A stretch of 64,000 bases of DNA, taken from Sipunculus nudus. Taxonomy: Eukaryota > Annelida > Sipuncula > Golfingiida > Sipunculidae. The position numbers were made by a program, and so were the translations under genes. The stretch covers positions 46,564,019-46,628,018 of the forward strand of contig CM049306.1 of the NCBI GenBank assembly GCA_026874595.1. The letters are read 5' to 3'. Below the pieces are notes generated by a model that saw only the letters and a program-made list of their open reading frames with translations, did not search any database and was not told the DNA's origin. This document shows, in pieces, positions 26,301-41,300 of this stretch; the first letter of the stretch is position 1, and each line of letters begins with the position of its first letter.

Positions 26301-29300
26301 CAGGCATTAAAAGAGGCTGCAGGAAATGTCAGAAAGCCAGCATTGTCAAAAGGACTACCAGAAAAAAGGCACGCGAAGAAAGGTGCCATGAACGAGTTCA
26401 CTCAGACAAACCTGGACAAGGGGGTGGTGGACTCCGCTCAGGAGGCTCCTGTAAGGGACTGATAAATCCTTCATATGTGGATATATATATGGAAAATTTT
26501 GAAATTTATGATGCAGAAAACAGAATGTTTGTTAAATAGGCTACTGTATTATTCTCCTTTAATGTGTAGATAAGGATGTGGTACTCCCCAGAATGTTTCT
26601 CCAGCTGGCTTCAGCTTGGAAGCTATGGCATATGGGCTTATTGGCCACCAGACTCTCTCTGCAGATAGATTCTTACCGTGAGACTTTCCTTAGAGTACTA
26701 TCCAGTTTTATTCACATGTGCTTATCAAACCCTAACCCTGCAATAATTTCAAAACCACTGATTGGGGTTGCCATTTACAAACTAAAACCCAGGTGTGGCA
26801 AGTCACACACTGGTCAGAATTCAGGGTATACTACTAGCCAGTGTAAAACTGAACTGTACTTTATATAGGGAACGTACCTGGCTTGCTTGGTTAGGGCAAG
26901 TACAAGTCCTTGGTACTAATACTTGAGTATATAAATTGTTTGTAGTTTACTGTATGGTGAGATGTTGAAATTTGAACCCCCACAAAATACTGAATGTTTA
27001 TAACTTTAACCTTACATATATGAAGCCAACCACGATATATATTTTTTCCTGTTACTTTTTATCAGACGGCATGTTTTAACTCTTGACTTGTGTATTCATA
27101 CAGAGTGATTATGCTATGAAGTACAAGGCTGGTATAGCACCTCCTCGCAGCCTGGGTGCTAAGCGGCTGTCAGAGTATCAGAAACAGTTCACCTGGAGGA
27201 AAGGTGTCCCATCCTCTCCATTGTTAGCTGCAGAACAGGTAAGATCACACCTCTGAAGGATGATGTTAAAGCCGGCTATTCACCTAAATTTTCTGTAGAA
27301 TTTATGTGAATTTTTGCATATTCTGTTTACATATAAATGAACTCTAGGTAATTCATGTAAAGAAAAGTTCTTATAACATCTCTATGAGAGCAGTATGAGC
27401 TGTTGTATCTATAAGCTCTTAGTAAACACAGCTGACAAACAGAAAAACCATGTATTCAAAGGTGATTGGTTGCATATGGACGGAAGTTGAAAAGTCACTA
27501 GTTGCATAAAGCCCTATTCAAAACTTTGGTTCATCTGACTTGCTGTCAGATGTCCTTGTTGAATGTGTTTGGATTATTTTGGCAGTCCCACATGTAAAAA
27601 ATGTGGATGTAAACAAAGTGAGCAGCCTATGTGCAGTGCTATCTGTGTTTTTGAGCCTATTTTTTATCAAATGTTCAAGGGTTTATCTTTAGTTACTAGA
27701 CATCAGTAATCGGAATAGGTCCCTTTAAGAGACTGAGTATTAGAAATAATTTGATCAAGCAGTCACTTTACCTGTGTAGTGTTAGGTGACCTTTGCCAAT
27801 GAAATTAGATAACTTTAACATGCTTACAGTATATTGGAGCTTAAAATGTATTTCACTTTTAAAATCAGTATTCATGTATGTCAAAGTCTAGTTCATTACT
27901 TTATACCTAAATAAGTCACAAGATTGCATTTGATAGCATCGGGCAGTTCAGTATATAAAATATACATGTATGCAGTTCAATAAATAAATAATGGAAATTG
28001 TTCACAGTAAACTCTCTAACCTACTATGACTTGTATTGGTAATGGAACTGTACTTGATGATACTTACACGTTATATGTTTTAGGTTGTGTACAATAGCAA
28101 TCCTCAGGTGGCCCCTTACAAGCCTGACAATGTGCCCAAACGTAGTGAATACCAAATGCAGTTTAATCCTGCAGCTCAGACTGTGTCTGCACCTGTCATC
28201 TCAGCAGCAGAACCTAAACCCTCCAAGGCCAAGAAACCTAAGGTAACCTTGTTTATTGATATGATCTAGATAAAGCCAAATATATCCACCTACCTACTTG
28301 TCCCCCCTTCCTCAGAATGTGGGGCATTGATTTGGGTTTGTCTGGCTATGTCTGTCTGTCTGTCAGGTTTTCGTTTCCGATAACTTTTTAAAATTTGATC
28401 AGATATCATTCAAATTTGGGTCAGTGTTGGCTCTCATGCATACGTTGGTTAGGATTTGTTTTGGAGTATCTGTCTGAAAATATATGATCAGCAGTTCAAA
28501 AACAAAACAAAAAATTCCCCTTTGGTTTCCAATTCACAACAAAAAATTATGACATGTGGAGACATCTTCATGGAGCAATGAAAACTAAAACATATTGATA
28601 GAGCAAGCAGAGGGCACCAAGAGGTTTAAGCGGGGGACGTAAATTCCACAAATTTGCTTGTTTGTACAATTTATGTGATTTCCGGCTTACTCTAGGTACA
28701 TATTAATGAACTGTTTGATGATATTTCAAAACATTTTTATACCCCCGCCACAAAGTGGCCGGGGCATATAGTTTTACCCATGTCCGTCATTCCGTCCTTC
28801 CGTCATTCCGAAATCAAACAGTTGTACGGACTTTTTTTCGCAGTACCTGCAGATATTGGCCTGATTTTTGGTGTGTGGGCAGATATGAGACCAGTTACAG
28901 ATCGAGTTCGCGTTTCGTCCCGGTTGACCTACTTTTTGACCGTTTTACGGCTCCTAAACTTAAAAAATTTCATGAAAAATAGAAATTTTCATGACAAATA
29001 CACATGTACGGACTTTTTTTCGCAATGCCTGCAGATATTGGCCTGATTTTTGGTGTGTAGGCAGATAATGACCAGTTACAGATCGAGTTCGCGTTTTGTC
29101 CCAGTTGACCTACTTTGACTGTTTTACGGCTCCAAAACTTAGAAAATTTCATGAAAAATAGAAATTTTCATGACAAATGTATACATGTACGGACTTTTTT
29201 TCGCAATGCCTGCAGATATTGGCCTGTTTTTCTTGTGTGGGCAGATAATGACCAGTTACTGATCGAGATCGCGTTTCGTCCTGGTTGACCTACTTTTGAC

Positions 29301-32300
29301 CGTTTTACGGCTCCTGAACATAGAAAATTTCATGAAAAATAGAAATATTCATGACAGATACACATGTACGGACTTTTTTTCGCAATGCCTGCAGATATTG
29401 GCCTGATTTTTGGTGTGTGGGCAGATATAGACCAGGTACAGATCGAGTTCGCGTTTCGTCCCGGTTGACCCACTTTTGACCGTTTTACGGCTCCTGAACA
29501 TAGAAAATTTCATGAAAAATATGAAATTTCATGACAAATACACATGTACAGACTTTTTTTCGCAATGCCTGCAGATATTGGCCTGATTTTTGGTGTGTAG
29601 GCAGATATTGACCAGTTACAGATCGAGTTCGCGTTTCGTCCCAGTTGACTTACTTTTGATTGTTTTACGGCTCCTGAACAGAGAAAATTTCATGTTAAAT
29701 ATAAATTTTCATGACAAATACACTTGTACAGACTTTTCTTTGCAATACCTGCAGATATTAGCCTGATTTTTTGTTTGTGGGCAGATAATGACCAGTTACA
29801 GTTCGAGTTCGCGTTTCGTCCCGGTTGACCTACTTTTGACCATTTGACGGTGCTCTAACATAGAAAATTTCATAAAAAAGTGCACATGTATGGACTTTTT
29901 TTCGCAGTGCCTGCAGATACAGGCCTGATTTTTGGTGTGTAGGCAGATAATGACCAGTTACAGATCGAGTTCTTGTTTCGTCCCAGTTGACTTACTTTTG
30001 ACCATTTGACTGCTCCTGAACATAGAAAGTTTCATGAAAAATAGAAATTTTCATAACAAATGCATATGTACTGACTTTTTTTCCTCAATGCCTGCAGATA
30101 CCACCCTGATTTTTTATGTGTGGGCAGAAAATGACAGTTACAGATTGAGTTCGCATTTTGTCCTGGTTGACCTACTTTTGATTGTTTTACGGCTCCTTAA
30201 CATAAAAAATTTCATGAAAGACAGAAATTTTTATGAAAAATGCACATGTATGGACTTTTTTTCACAATGCCTGCATTTACTGGCATTATTTCTCAGATTT
30301 TTTTGTAATAATTGATAAAAAAAATAATAATTATTCATTTTTTCCTTTACAGCTGCAAAGGAGTGCCAGTGCTGAATGTAAGTGTATAATCTATGTATAA
30401 GTATATTGCATACTAGCATGATTGTGTTAATAATAATTAAGTGCACCCCCTTTATATTGGTCATTTCATTCATATGATCTTCTGTTTATTTGAGATCACA
30501 AGATATTATGAAATTTTACTGATTTAGTGAAGCATACCCTTATGGTAAAATCTTAATATATGTTAATAATTTTGAAAGGTTCAGATCAGAAAAAAAGCTG
30601 ATGCGCTAATAAATATTAAAGCATTGAACAATAAGTTACTGCCACATAATTTGGGAAAGTAGTATAATATTTAACAATGAATAAATCATATGTATAACAT
30701 ATGATCAGACACAAATAAGTGATTTATCAATAATAAATTCTGGCAGTTAACATTTTTAGCTCAGCTGACTATAAGTCATCTGAGTTATAGTCATTGTCTG
30801 TTGTCCATCTGGTTAACAAGGCACTTTTTGAAACCATAAGATCTACAAATCCAAATTTTGACATAGAGTAACATGTCCCTAAGATCTCTTGGCACACCAA
30901 ACATTAGGTCACTGCAACTTTGTTCCTCCCGAGAAATTAGGGGAAACCTCCATTTTTCTTTAAAAAAAACCTATTGTTACACTTCAAGACTGCCCACTAT
31001 GAAACCGTTGGTTTTGTTTCCTTCAAACTAGGGATTGCTCAAACTAGGGTCCACTGTATAATCAAAACTGGGATTTGATTGACAGTGCTTTAATGGCATA
31101 TTAGGTGGTCGCTCCATGTACAGTTTTCTAAGAAGTTATTAAAAAAAATATAAGTTTTTAAGAAAATCCCCCTCCCCCTGAAAAAAGATAGAAACAGGTT
31201 TATTGAATAGATTTAAAAATCATTTCATAGAATAGTATGTATTTCTCATAATTGCTTATTCCCTTTAGTTAAAAGTGTCATTCTATGTTCTGTGTGTATT
31301 TTTTATCTGACAGCCTTGACTCCAGAACAGCGTCCTGCTGCAGGGACTGAACCAGTGACCTCCGACGAAGATAAGCGTCTCATCATGTCCTCTGTCAACC
31401 CTCAAAAACTTCATTTTCCTCATGGGAGGCTCAGGTCAGTAAAGAGACGTGTCATTGTGTGTGTTTATTTAGGAGAGGTCCATGGCCTGTTTGGTGACAC
31501 TGCAATTTAAAGGCACTGTCTATATTTGAACTATTGAATGAGGATGAAAGTTACCTTACAGTATTGAAGAAAGATATGTTATTATTTAGCTCCCTGGATT
31601 GTCAGGTTTTATATGCTTGGGGCTAGGAATGGACATGCTGTCAAAACCTGTTGTTGAGCTGTAAGTGCTAATTTCAGAGTTTCTCCAGAGATTTGTTTCC
31701 ATTTTCCTGTTTAGGCAGCAACTGTTTGAACTATGGCTCTTCCAATAGTCCAGTACCATGATCAGTAGACACTGCCACCATTGTTAAACAGATGTGTGCA
31801 ACATTTGATTTGTATTATACAGTACTATGATATGTAAAAATATATATACCACCCTCATGTAATGCTAGGTTACATTCATATCTTGAATCAGGGCATACTA
31901 AACCCAAAATTAGGTCATGGTGACCTATATTCTGTGAGCCCCATGCCGATAACATGACTTTGAGCAGCCTGAAATTCAGACAGGGCACAAATCTTAACCA
32001 TGGTTTCTAGAAACTTTTAACTTAGCACCTAAGGAGTTCCTTGGTGAACTTTTCTTGGAAACCTGAAATTAGGTTAGCGTAATCTAAATTTTGCAAACTA
32101 TGGGCAAAACTATTTTGAGTACTCTTCCCAGTGTTCAAGGATCCCTGAAAGATATCTTGCATCAAATTATAAAATTAAAAAATAATAAGCCACTTATAAA
32201 TATATATCAGTTAGAATGTAAAGTGTGAACCAAATTGGCCTATAGAAATAACACAAATATATTAAATTCCACTACATGTCTTCAAGTTTGAGTATAATTT

Positions 32301-35300
32301 CAAACATACACTGATATATCAAAAGTTAATGCATGAATTACCTTTATATCAAATTCAGCTGAGCATCATGGACCATGTGGCACTTGTTTATGTAATTGTT
32401 TGATGTTTGTTTTCAGGTGGTCTTCCAGTGAGTACCAGTCTAACTTTCAGCCACCACAGGTATTTTCCTATGAAGAAGGGATGTGGAGGGGAGCGCGAGC
32501 CCCACATGTTGACATGACGGTAATAGTCTCACAAAGATACACTCTCATGTCAGATGGCTTTACTTTTACAATTTAAACTTTCAAACACCCTCATATGACG
32601 GGAGTATTATGGTATACCCACCGTCTGTCCACCTGTCAGTCTATCGGTCCGTTAACTTTTAGTGTTGCCATATTAACTTACCGGAGCTTTTTTGGATTTT
32701 CACAAAAACTCACCATAACTACTTACCAACAGATTAACTCACCTGAGTTTGATTATGGGCAACATACACGCATATTCAATAAGGTCATGGGTCACTAGGC
32801 TCCTTTGGTTTCACCGGGATAACTTAAGAAGAATATAAAGGATATTGATCAAACTCATTAGAAATGTTAATCAATAAAATATATCGCCTAAGTTTGATTT
32901 CCAGCAAAATCAATGCATATTTAATGAGGTCAGAGGTCACCGCACTTTGGAGGCTCCTTGGTGACTCACCAAATTCCTATGGATTTTCATGAAACTCATT
33001 ATACACATTTACCAATAGAGTTTCTCACCTCTATTACCTTCTTATATTCATGCATATTTAATGAGATCAAAGGTCACCAGATACACAACGGGTATATTCT
33101 GCACGTTTTGGTACTCATATTTCTTTAATTTCTTATAGCATATAGGTGCTCTGCATCAAAGTAAAAAGACACAGCTTGCAGTAGGCTTCATATCCAGAAG
33201 GATTTACAAGGTTTTAACAAATTAGGTCATTTACTAACCAGCCCTGAAAAAAGTTCCATGATTACAGGTTCTTTATCTGTGTTGACCAATATGATATACA
33301 TGTATTTACATGTCCAGTTCAGAAGATCAGTAGATACAGGTTCAGATGGGCCATATAATCTATATGTCAAATGCGCCAGCTCAGTATCTTGCCCAATTAA
33401 TAATGAAGCCCATTTGATTGTGATTAATGGCATTTACACATTGATTGTCCATGACAATATCTCCAACTTAAGACTTAACATCTGTTAAATTCAACTTTAT
33501 AAGAACTTTGTATTTGTTGTTTTAGCTGTCATAATTGTATTTTACTTGAAATTAATTATTCCAGGCACCAAAATTAAAAGAACCTAAGGATGAGCAGGTG
33601 GCCCCAGCAACATCTTCTTCACAGACATCATGGTTTGCTGAGGTAATGGAACTGCGGCAGAAAGCGCAGGAGTACAAAAAACGAGCACAGGGGACACATT
33701 TCTCAAAGCAGCACCTAGCCCAGCTGTATGCCCAGCAAGCTGATCTCTGGGACACTGTCAGCAACCGCAGCACCCTGTCAGCGCTGTCCCTGGAGAGACA
33801 TTCTATGAAAGATGGGTCAGTATCTGCTGTTTTTTCTTTTCTTTCTTTATCCGTATATTTGAGATATGTCATGTGATCCCCACTGTTTGTCTGTTTGCCT
33901 TCCTAATATATGAAAAAATGTTTAGTGAAATTCCTTGAAATTTTGTGGAAGGGTAGGGTACGAGTCAATGGACAATTTATCAATTTTTTTGGCTTATCAG
34001 AGTGCCAAATGTTGGTAGAGGTATGCTCTGACTGCCTTCTATTAAAAATATGGTTTATCTTGAAATATGGAAATATAAAATAAAGTATAAATGAATTGCC
34101 AGGGGCCCATTTGCCTTTACTTGCCACATCTCTACAAATATCATACTGGATGTATCACACATGGTAAAATTACAAAAAGGTACATCATTTGTATTTGTTT
34201 AATACTATTTACCATACTTTGTTTCAGACAGTTTTATAATTTGTCTTGTTTAACAAATATAATTTGTGTTTTTTACATAAAATCCTGCACTATATTAAGC
34301 TTCCATTTTTATTCACACAGACATGATAACAGGAGTACGAGCTCAGGCATCCCTGGGTCAGCTCGTGAGGCCTGGACTTCAGCATCTCAGGAAGCTGATG
34401 ATGAAGGAGCACCTAGTGTTGCTAGGTAACTGTCACTTCAGCTGTTAATAAGCCCAGCTCAGACAAATTTAAACACCTTTCATTTGTCAGCAGTTTTGTA
34501 AAGATTTGCAAGTTTTAAAGGTTGACATTTCCTTAATGACATGTGTAAAAACTTGAACCTCTTGGATAACTTTCCAACTAAATTTGGGTCTAAAATTATA
34601 GTTTCCATAGGAGTATTGAAAGGAAATTAAGAACAAGGTTTTGTATGGATATACACATATATATCTTGTTATCTCACAAATATTGTCTTAGTAACAATTA
34701 AAGCAAAAATGCCATGATCAATCATAAAGCAATAGTCACACACCAAATCTCTTAATGTATCTTGCCATCTGAGAATATGCCAGAATGTGTAAATTTGTGG
34801 TCATGGGGTCATAGTTTAACAAACTAGTTCTGGCAAGGAGGTTTGATAAACACTTGATATTTATGAATGTATATAATAATTAGACCTGCTGATCCTAAAG
34901 GACACTCTATATAAGGGTACAGAGGTTTTTTGCAAGTTTTTAGCTCAGCTGACTGAAAGTCATCTGAGCTATAGCAATCACTTTTTGTCCGTCGTCTGTC
35001 TGTCCGGCCATCTGGCCGTCCATCCGTCCGTTAACAGGGCACAAATCGTAACCGCTAGACCTGGAATCTTCAAACTTCACATCAAGGGAGGTCCATGAAA
35101 AATCTCCTTCAAAACCTGAAATTAGGTTTCTGTTACCCATATCCTTCGAGCTATGGGGCTCCGAAGTACCCCCAAGAATAATGCAAAATTTGATACAAAA
35201 GCTCAAGTATCTGAATAACTACTGCATTGATCACCATGATTCTTTGCATGAATATTGATCATGGGATGTTCCATCACTTCCTGCAGACTGGTGGTGCCAC

Positions 35301-38300
35301 CTGTATTTTTTAGAATTTTTTTCAAATTTTTTTCTCTTTTTTTTTCAGACCTCAATGAAACTGTCATCTGTTAACAGGGCACAAATCGTAAGCACTGGAC
35401 CTGGAATCTTCAAACTTAATATCCAGGGAGGTCCATGAAAAATCTCCTTGAACACCTGAAATTAGGTCTCTGTTACCCATATCCTTGGAGCTATGGGGCT
35501 CCGAAGTACCCCCCAGAATAATGCAAAATTTGATACAAAAGCTCAAGTATCTGAATAACCACTGCATTGATCACCATGATTCTTTGCATGAATATTGATC
35601 ATGAGATGTTCCATCATTTCCTGCAGACTGGTGGTGCCACCTGTATTTTTTAGAATTTTTTCAAATTTTTTTCTTTTTTTTTCAGACCTCAATGAAACTG
35701 TCATCTGTTAACAGGGCACAAATGGTAAGCACTGGACCTGGAATCTTCAAACGTAATATCCAGGGAGGTCCATGAAAAATCTCCTTGAACACCTGAAATT
35801 AGGTCTCTGTTACCCATATCCTTGGAGCTATGGGGCTCCGAAGTACCCCCCAGAATAATGCAAAATTTGATACAAAAGCTCAAGTCTCTGAATCACTACT
35901 GCATTGATCACCATGATTCTTTGCATGAATATTGATCATGGGATGTTCCATCAGTTCCTGCAAACTGGTGGCGCCATCTGTATTTTTTTTCAATTTTTAT
36001 GAAATTTTTTCTTTATTTTTGAGACCTTCAAAGAAGCTGTCATCTGTTAACAGGGCACAAATCATAACCGCTGGACCTAGATTCTTCTAACTTGACATCA
36101 AGGGAGGTTCATGAAAAGTCTCTGTGAAAACATGAAATTAGGTCTCTGTTACCCATATCCTTAGTACCCCTCAGAATAATTAAAAATTTGATACAAAACT
36201 CCAGTATCTGAATAACCAATGCATTAATCTCCATGATTCTTCGCAGGCATATTGATCATGGAGTGTTCCATCAGTTCCTGCAAACTGGTGGCGCCACCTG
36301 TATTTTTTCAATTTTTTAGGCATTTTTTCTCTAATTATGAGACCTTAAAATGAAGTGGTCATCTGTTCACATGCCACAAACTGTAACTGCTGTACCTAGA
36401 ATCTTCTTACTTGACATCCAGGGAGACTAATGAAAAATCTCCTTGGAAACCTGAAATTAGGTTTCTGTTACCCATATTCTCCGAGCTATAGGGCTCATAA
36501 ATACCCCCAAGAATAATTAAAAATTTGATACAAACAAAAGCTCCAGTATCTGAATAATTAATGCCTTGATAGCCATGATTCTTTGGATATATATTGATCA
36601 ATGAGTGTTTCATCAGTTCCTGCAGACTGGTGGCACTACCTGTATTTTTTTCAAATTTTTACGCATTTTTTTTTCTATTTATGAGACCTCCAAATGAAGT
36701 TGTCATCTGTCCAAAAGCCCACTGAAAACCCATTTCTAAGGACTTTTCACAAAATTCATGATTTGTTTGCACTCTGGCAGTCTTTTTACTCATTGTTCAA
36801 CATTCCTCGAATTCAGCTGAGCGTCATGGCCCATGGGCCACTTGTTTGTAAGTGGCGACACTCAGTGACCCTGGATATAATCAATAGCAGGTAACGTTAG
36901 TGCTCATATCAGTATTTCTGTAATATTACCATTTCTTTAAAACAGATGTTTTAAAATGTATATGTCCCATATAACTTTTATTGGTTTTCAGTATTTTTTC
37001 ATGAAATAACTCAGATTTCAGATGTTATCAGCAGCAAGACTTGTTTCAGAGAGTGATTTACTTCAAGATACCAACATTTGTTCCTTATAGTTTTATTATG
37101 CCCCCGCCACAAAGTGGCCGGGGCATATAGTTTTACCCGTGTCCCTCATTCCGTCATTCCGTCCTTCCGTCCTTCTGTCATTCCGAAATGAAACAGTTGT
37201 ACGGACTTTTTTTTGCAATGCCTGCAGATATTGGCCTGATTTTTGGTGTGTGGGCAGATATAGACCAGTTACAGATCGAGTTCGCGTTTCGTCCCAGTTG
37301 ACCTACTTTTGACCGTTTTACTGCTCCTAAACTTAGAAAATTTCATGAAAAATAGAAATATTCATGACAGATACACATGTACAGACTTTTTTTCGCAATG
37401 CCTGCAGATATTGGCCTGATTTTTGGTGTGTGAGCAGATATAGACCAGTTACAGATGGAGTTTGCGTTTCGTCCTGGTTGACCTACTTTTGACCGTTTTA
37501 CGGCTCCTAAACTTAGAAAATTTCATGAAAAATAGAAATATTCATGACAGATACACATGTACGGACTTTTTTTTCGCAATGCCTGCAGATATTGGCCTGA
37601 TTTCTGGTGTGTGGGCAGATATAGACCAGTTACAGATCGAGTTCGCGTTTCGTCTTGGTTGACCTACTTTTGACCGTTTTACGGCTCCTAAACTTAGAAA
37701 ATTTCATGAAAAATAGAAATATTCATGACAGATACACATGTACGGACTTTTTTTCGCAATGCCTGCAGATATTGGCCTGATTTTTGGTGTGTGAGCAGAT
37801 ATAGACCAGTTACAGATCGAGTTCGCATTTCATCCTGGTTGACCAACTTTTGATGGTTTTACGGCTCCTGAACATAGAAAATTTCATGAAAAATATGAAA
37901 TTTCATGACAAATACACATGTACGTTTTTTTTTTCTCAGTGCCTGCAGATATTGGCCTGATTTTTTGGTGTGTGGACAGATATAGACCAGTTTCAGATCA
38001 AGTTCGTGTTTCGTCCTGGTTGACCTACTTTTGACCGTTTTACGGCTCCTAAACTTAGAAATTTCATGAAAAATAGAAGTATTCATGACAGATACACATG
38101 TACTGACTTTTTTTCGCAATGCCTGCAGATATTGGCCTAATTTTTGGTGTGTGGGCAGATATAGACCAGTTAAAGATCGAATTCGCGTTTCGTCCCAGTT
38201 GACTTACTTTTGACCATTTGACTGCTCCTGAACATAGAAAGTTTCATGAAAAATATAAATTTTCATAACAAATGCATATGTTCTGACTTTTTTCCTCAAT

Positions 38301-41300
38301 GCCTGCAGATACCACCCTGATTTTTTTTGTGTGGGCAGATAATGACAGTAACAGATCGAGTTTGCGTTTCATCCTGGTTGACCTACTTTTGATTGTTTTA
38401 CGGATCCTAAACATAGAAAATTTCATGAAAGACAGAAATTTTTATGGAAAATGCACATGTATGGACTATTTTTCACAATGCCTGCATATACTGGCATGAT
38501 TTTTGGTGTGTTGCTTGATAATGACCCGTTACAAATCGAGTTTGCATTTTGCCCTTGTTGACCTACTTTTGACCATACGACACCTCCTGAACTTAAAAAA
38601 TTTTCCAAATTTTTCAAATGTTTCTAATTTGCCCAAGGCGGGGGCATTCGTGTCGTTCCGACACATCTAGTTGATTCTTATGTATACTTGATCTCATGAC
38701 TGGTTTGTGGGTAATCCTTTGTTTGGATAATTTTTAGTTTAATTGAAAATCTTGACTTAATCTAGTTAAATTGAAGAAACAAGAGCTCAATGCCAATGGT
38801 AAGACAACACAATTCAGGTATTCTTTGACTTCAAGGTCTGAACAAACAAAATTACTGTTATGTCCAGCTTCTCTTTAACTTTCAGCCTAAATGTGTTTTA
38901 TAAATTTGTATAACAGATTTCTAAAAATTAAATGTAATTTGCATATTATTGTCAAAGCCATGCATGAAAGAAAATTTAAAATTTACCTACGTCCTCAGAC
39001 ATTGTAAAAACTGTGTGATGTGCCTGTTTTTATATATTCCAGGAAAACATTCAGCGGCATTTATTGGGAAAATGACAAATTCACAAAGAAGAAATGCTCT
39101 CTGTATTGCAGTGCATTATAGGATATGATGTATGTTTCATTTTTGTACCTAACATTTTGCAGTGGTCCATCCACCGTGAGATCAAGAAGCACAGTACGGT
39201 CATTGGATCTTGAAGAAGGTCGCATCCCTACGCCTGTGCTGCGGCATAGTCAGACATCTCAGCGCCACCACCTGGATCGAACCACTCCACTGACAGGGGG
39301 CGCTTTACTGACTTCTCCTGGTCGGGGGAAGCAGGAGAAGAAGAAGAAGAAGAAGGATGCTGACGATGTGTCCGAGGGCTCTCTACCAGGTCAGCATTTA
39401 CATAGTGTATTTACTTAGATAAGGAAAAGGATATATATACTGAAAAGGGTAATGCATGGTAGAATGTTCATAAAGACATTGATCTTTAAACTCTGCATTC
39501 TGCTGAAATTGTGGGTTTTTGTCTTTCACCTTATTTTAAACATAATTTGGCCGGTCAAGGTGTGAAACTATGTCTGACTCACTAGATCAAGGTGGTGCTT
39601 GCAGTGCCATCTATCATCATATGGCTGAAACATTTTGGGTTTCCAAAGGTGTAACTGTTTCTCCTGGTCCAGCCATGATCTGATGCTGTAATCACCGCAC
39701 AATGGTTATTTTTAACTATTGTAAAATGTTCTTTTATGTACATATATTAAGAATAAGGCCTTTCCTCGATCCATCCTGTAACAGGTAATATGAAGAATCG
39801 AGACATACACCCTTCTTACCAGACAGGTCATTTATAAGAGTGAGGCCACTTGAATGATAAGATATTAAATGTACCATTGAGAATAATTAAATTATTATAT
39901 ATGTGAAAGGTAAAATGTATTTGTGTATTATACTCCATATATTACTTTGAACTGGTGAGTATTTTAATGGTTAACTGAGTTACAAGAGCAAACTATGATG
40001 AATGACATTTAATGATAAGCTCATTATTGATGCCTTTCAGCATCCAAGGAGCCATCTATCACCAGTGATATGGGCGTAGCAGCACAGGCTTCTCAGTCAG
40101 CACCTGCAGTACTGTCACAGCCTAAGGTATGTTGTACATGTGGTGCTGAGACTAGCCCTAGAGGCAGGTTTACATCAGAGGACCTTTCCCTCAAACCGAG
40201 GGTCAGCGATGACAAAGCTGACCTCAACAAGCTAGCCAAGGTTACTTCCAAGAAATCCCAGCAGTCTCGTAGTTGTAGTAGGATAGGTCAGGTCCATGGT
40301 ATTTCTGCTGGTAAACCAAGTAGTCACAATGGTGTGCACAGTTTGTTTCAGGGACGAAGATCAGTGGTGTCAGCAGCCAGTAGCTGTCTTCAGAGTGGCA
40401 AGGTAAAACCAGTTTGTAAGCATGTTGGACAGTTCCTGTTGGAGTTCATGGTTCTCCCCTGGTTCAGTGGAAAGTTACAGAACATTTTAATACACCCTTG
40501 CCTTGCAGTACCTGCTTGCTTGGACCATGCTTGCATGCATGCCAGTTGCTCTGGTTTATTGCGCTTCTCCTGTTGCATGTTTACAGTTTTTGTCTTGAGG
40601 GATAATGTAGTCTGATCCAGCTTTCTTTTTGATGGTGAGCATCATGATGTGGCTGATAGATTTGCAGTTATGACATAAACTAATAGATGATCACCTCTGC
40701 TGCTGACTTGGCTGGCCAGTACAAGTTTAGTATTCTGTGTCTGACTCACATGGGCATGTTGGGACATACAGTGCCACCTAACTCCACATAGCTGAACTTC
40801 ACATTGCGTCCCTGGAATTAATGAATCTAAAGATTGCTATGGGAATAATCTGCCTCCCAAAACCAGCATAAGTTGATTCCTGCTATGTTAGGGTGTAGGA
40901 TTTTGGAAATGGTGGGGTTTAACCTGTTTCTTTTGTCCCCCATGTTCTTAATTTTTGGGTTTTTATCATTCACCATATATACTCTTTGGTGAAAGGACTG
41001 AACATTGTAAATGTGATTAAAATTTGTTGAAATTTTATAAATCACCCCATTTAATGCCAGAAGGAAGTGTTCAAGAAATCATTGAATAAATTGAAAGGAA
41101 ATTAAAGCTTACATTGAAAAAATATTTGAGAAATACAGCTAATTGCATGTCTGTGGAAGCTGTTTATTCATGGCATATTATTAAAGTAAAAAATCACTTG
41201 ACAGCCAAGTGTCTTTGAATGTACTTTTATGCAGCACAGCATGGTGCACCATTTGATGTGGCCAGGCCTTTAAGCTCTCATTAAATTTGGATTTGTTCTA

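Noticed and set aside
28800-30300. CRISPR-like regular array
   Set aside because: Units are about 180 bp, nearly identical throughout, with no repeat-spacer structure and no cas genes; this is a satellite inside a eukaryotic transposon.
30754-32388. A single family A element spanning MDM1 exon 10
   Set aside because: Head and tail are both present, but a conserved MDM1 exon and unrelated intron sequence lie between them; two truncated insertions are simpler.
40403-40615. Further extension of exon 15 beyond the second donor
   Set aside because: The frame is open, but composition becomes Cys/Leu/Phe-rich and unlike MDM1, and a donor is available at 40403.
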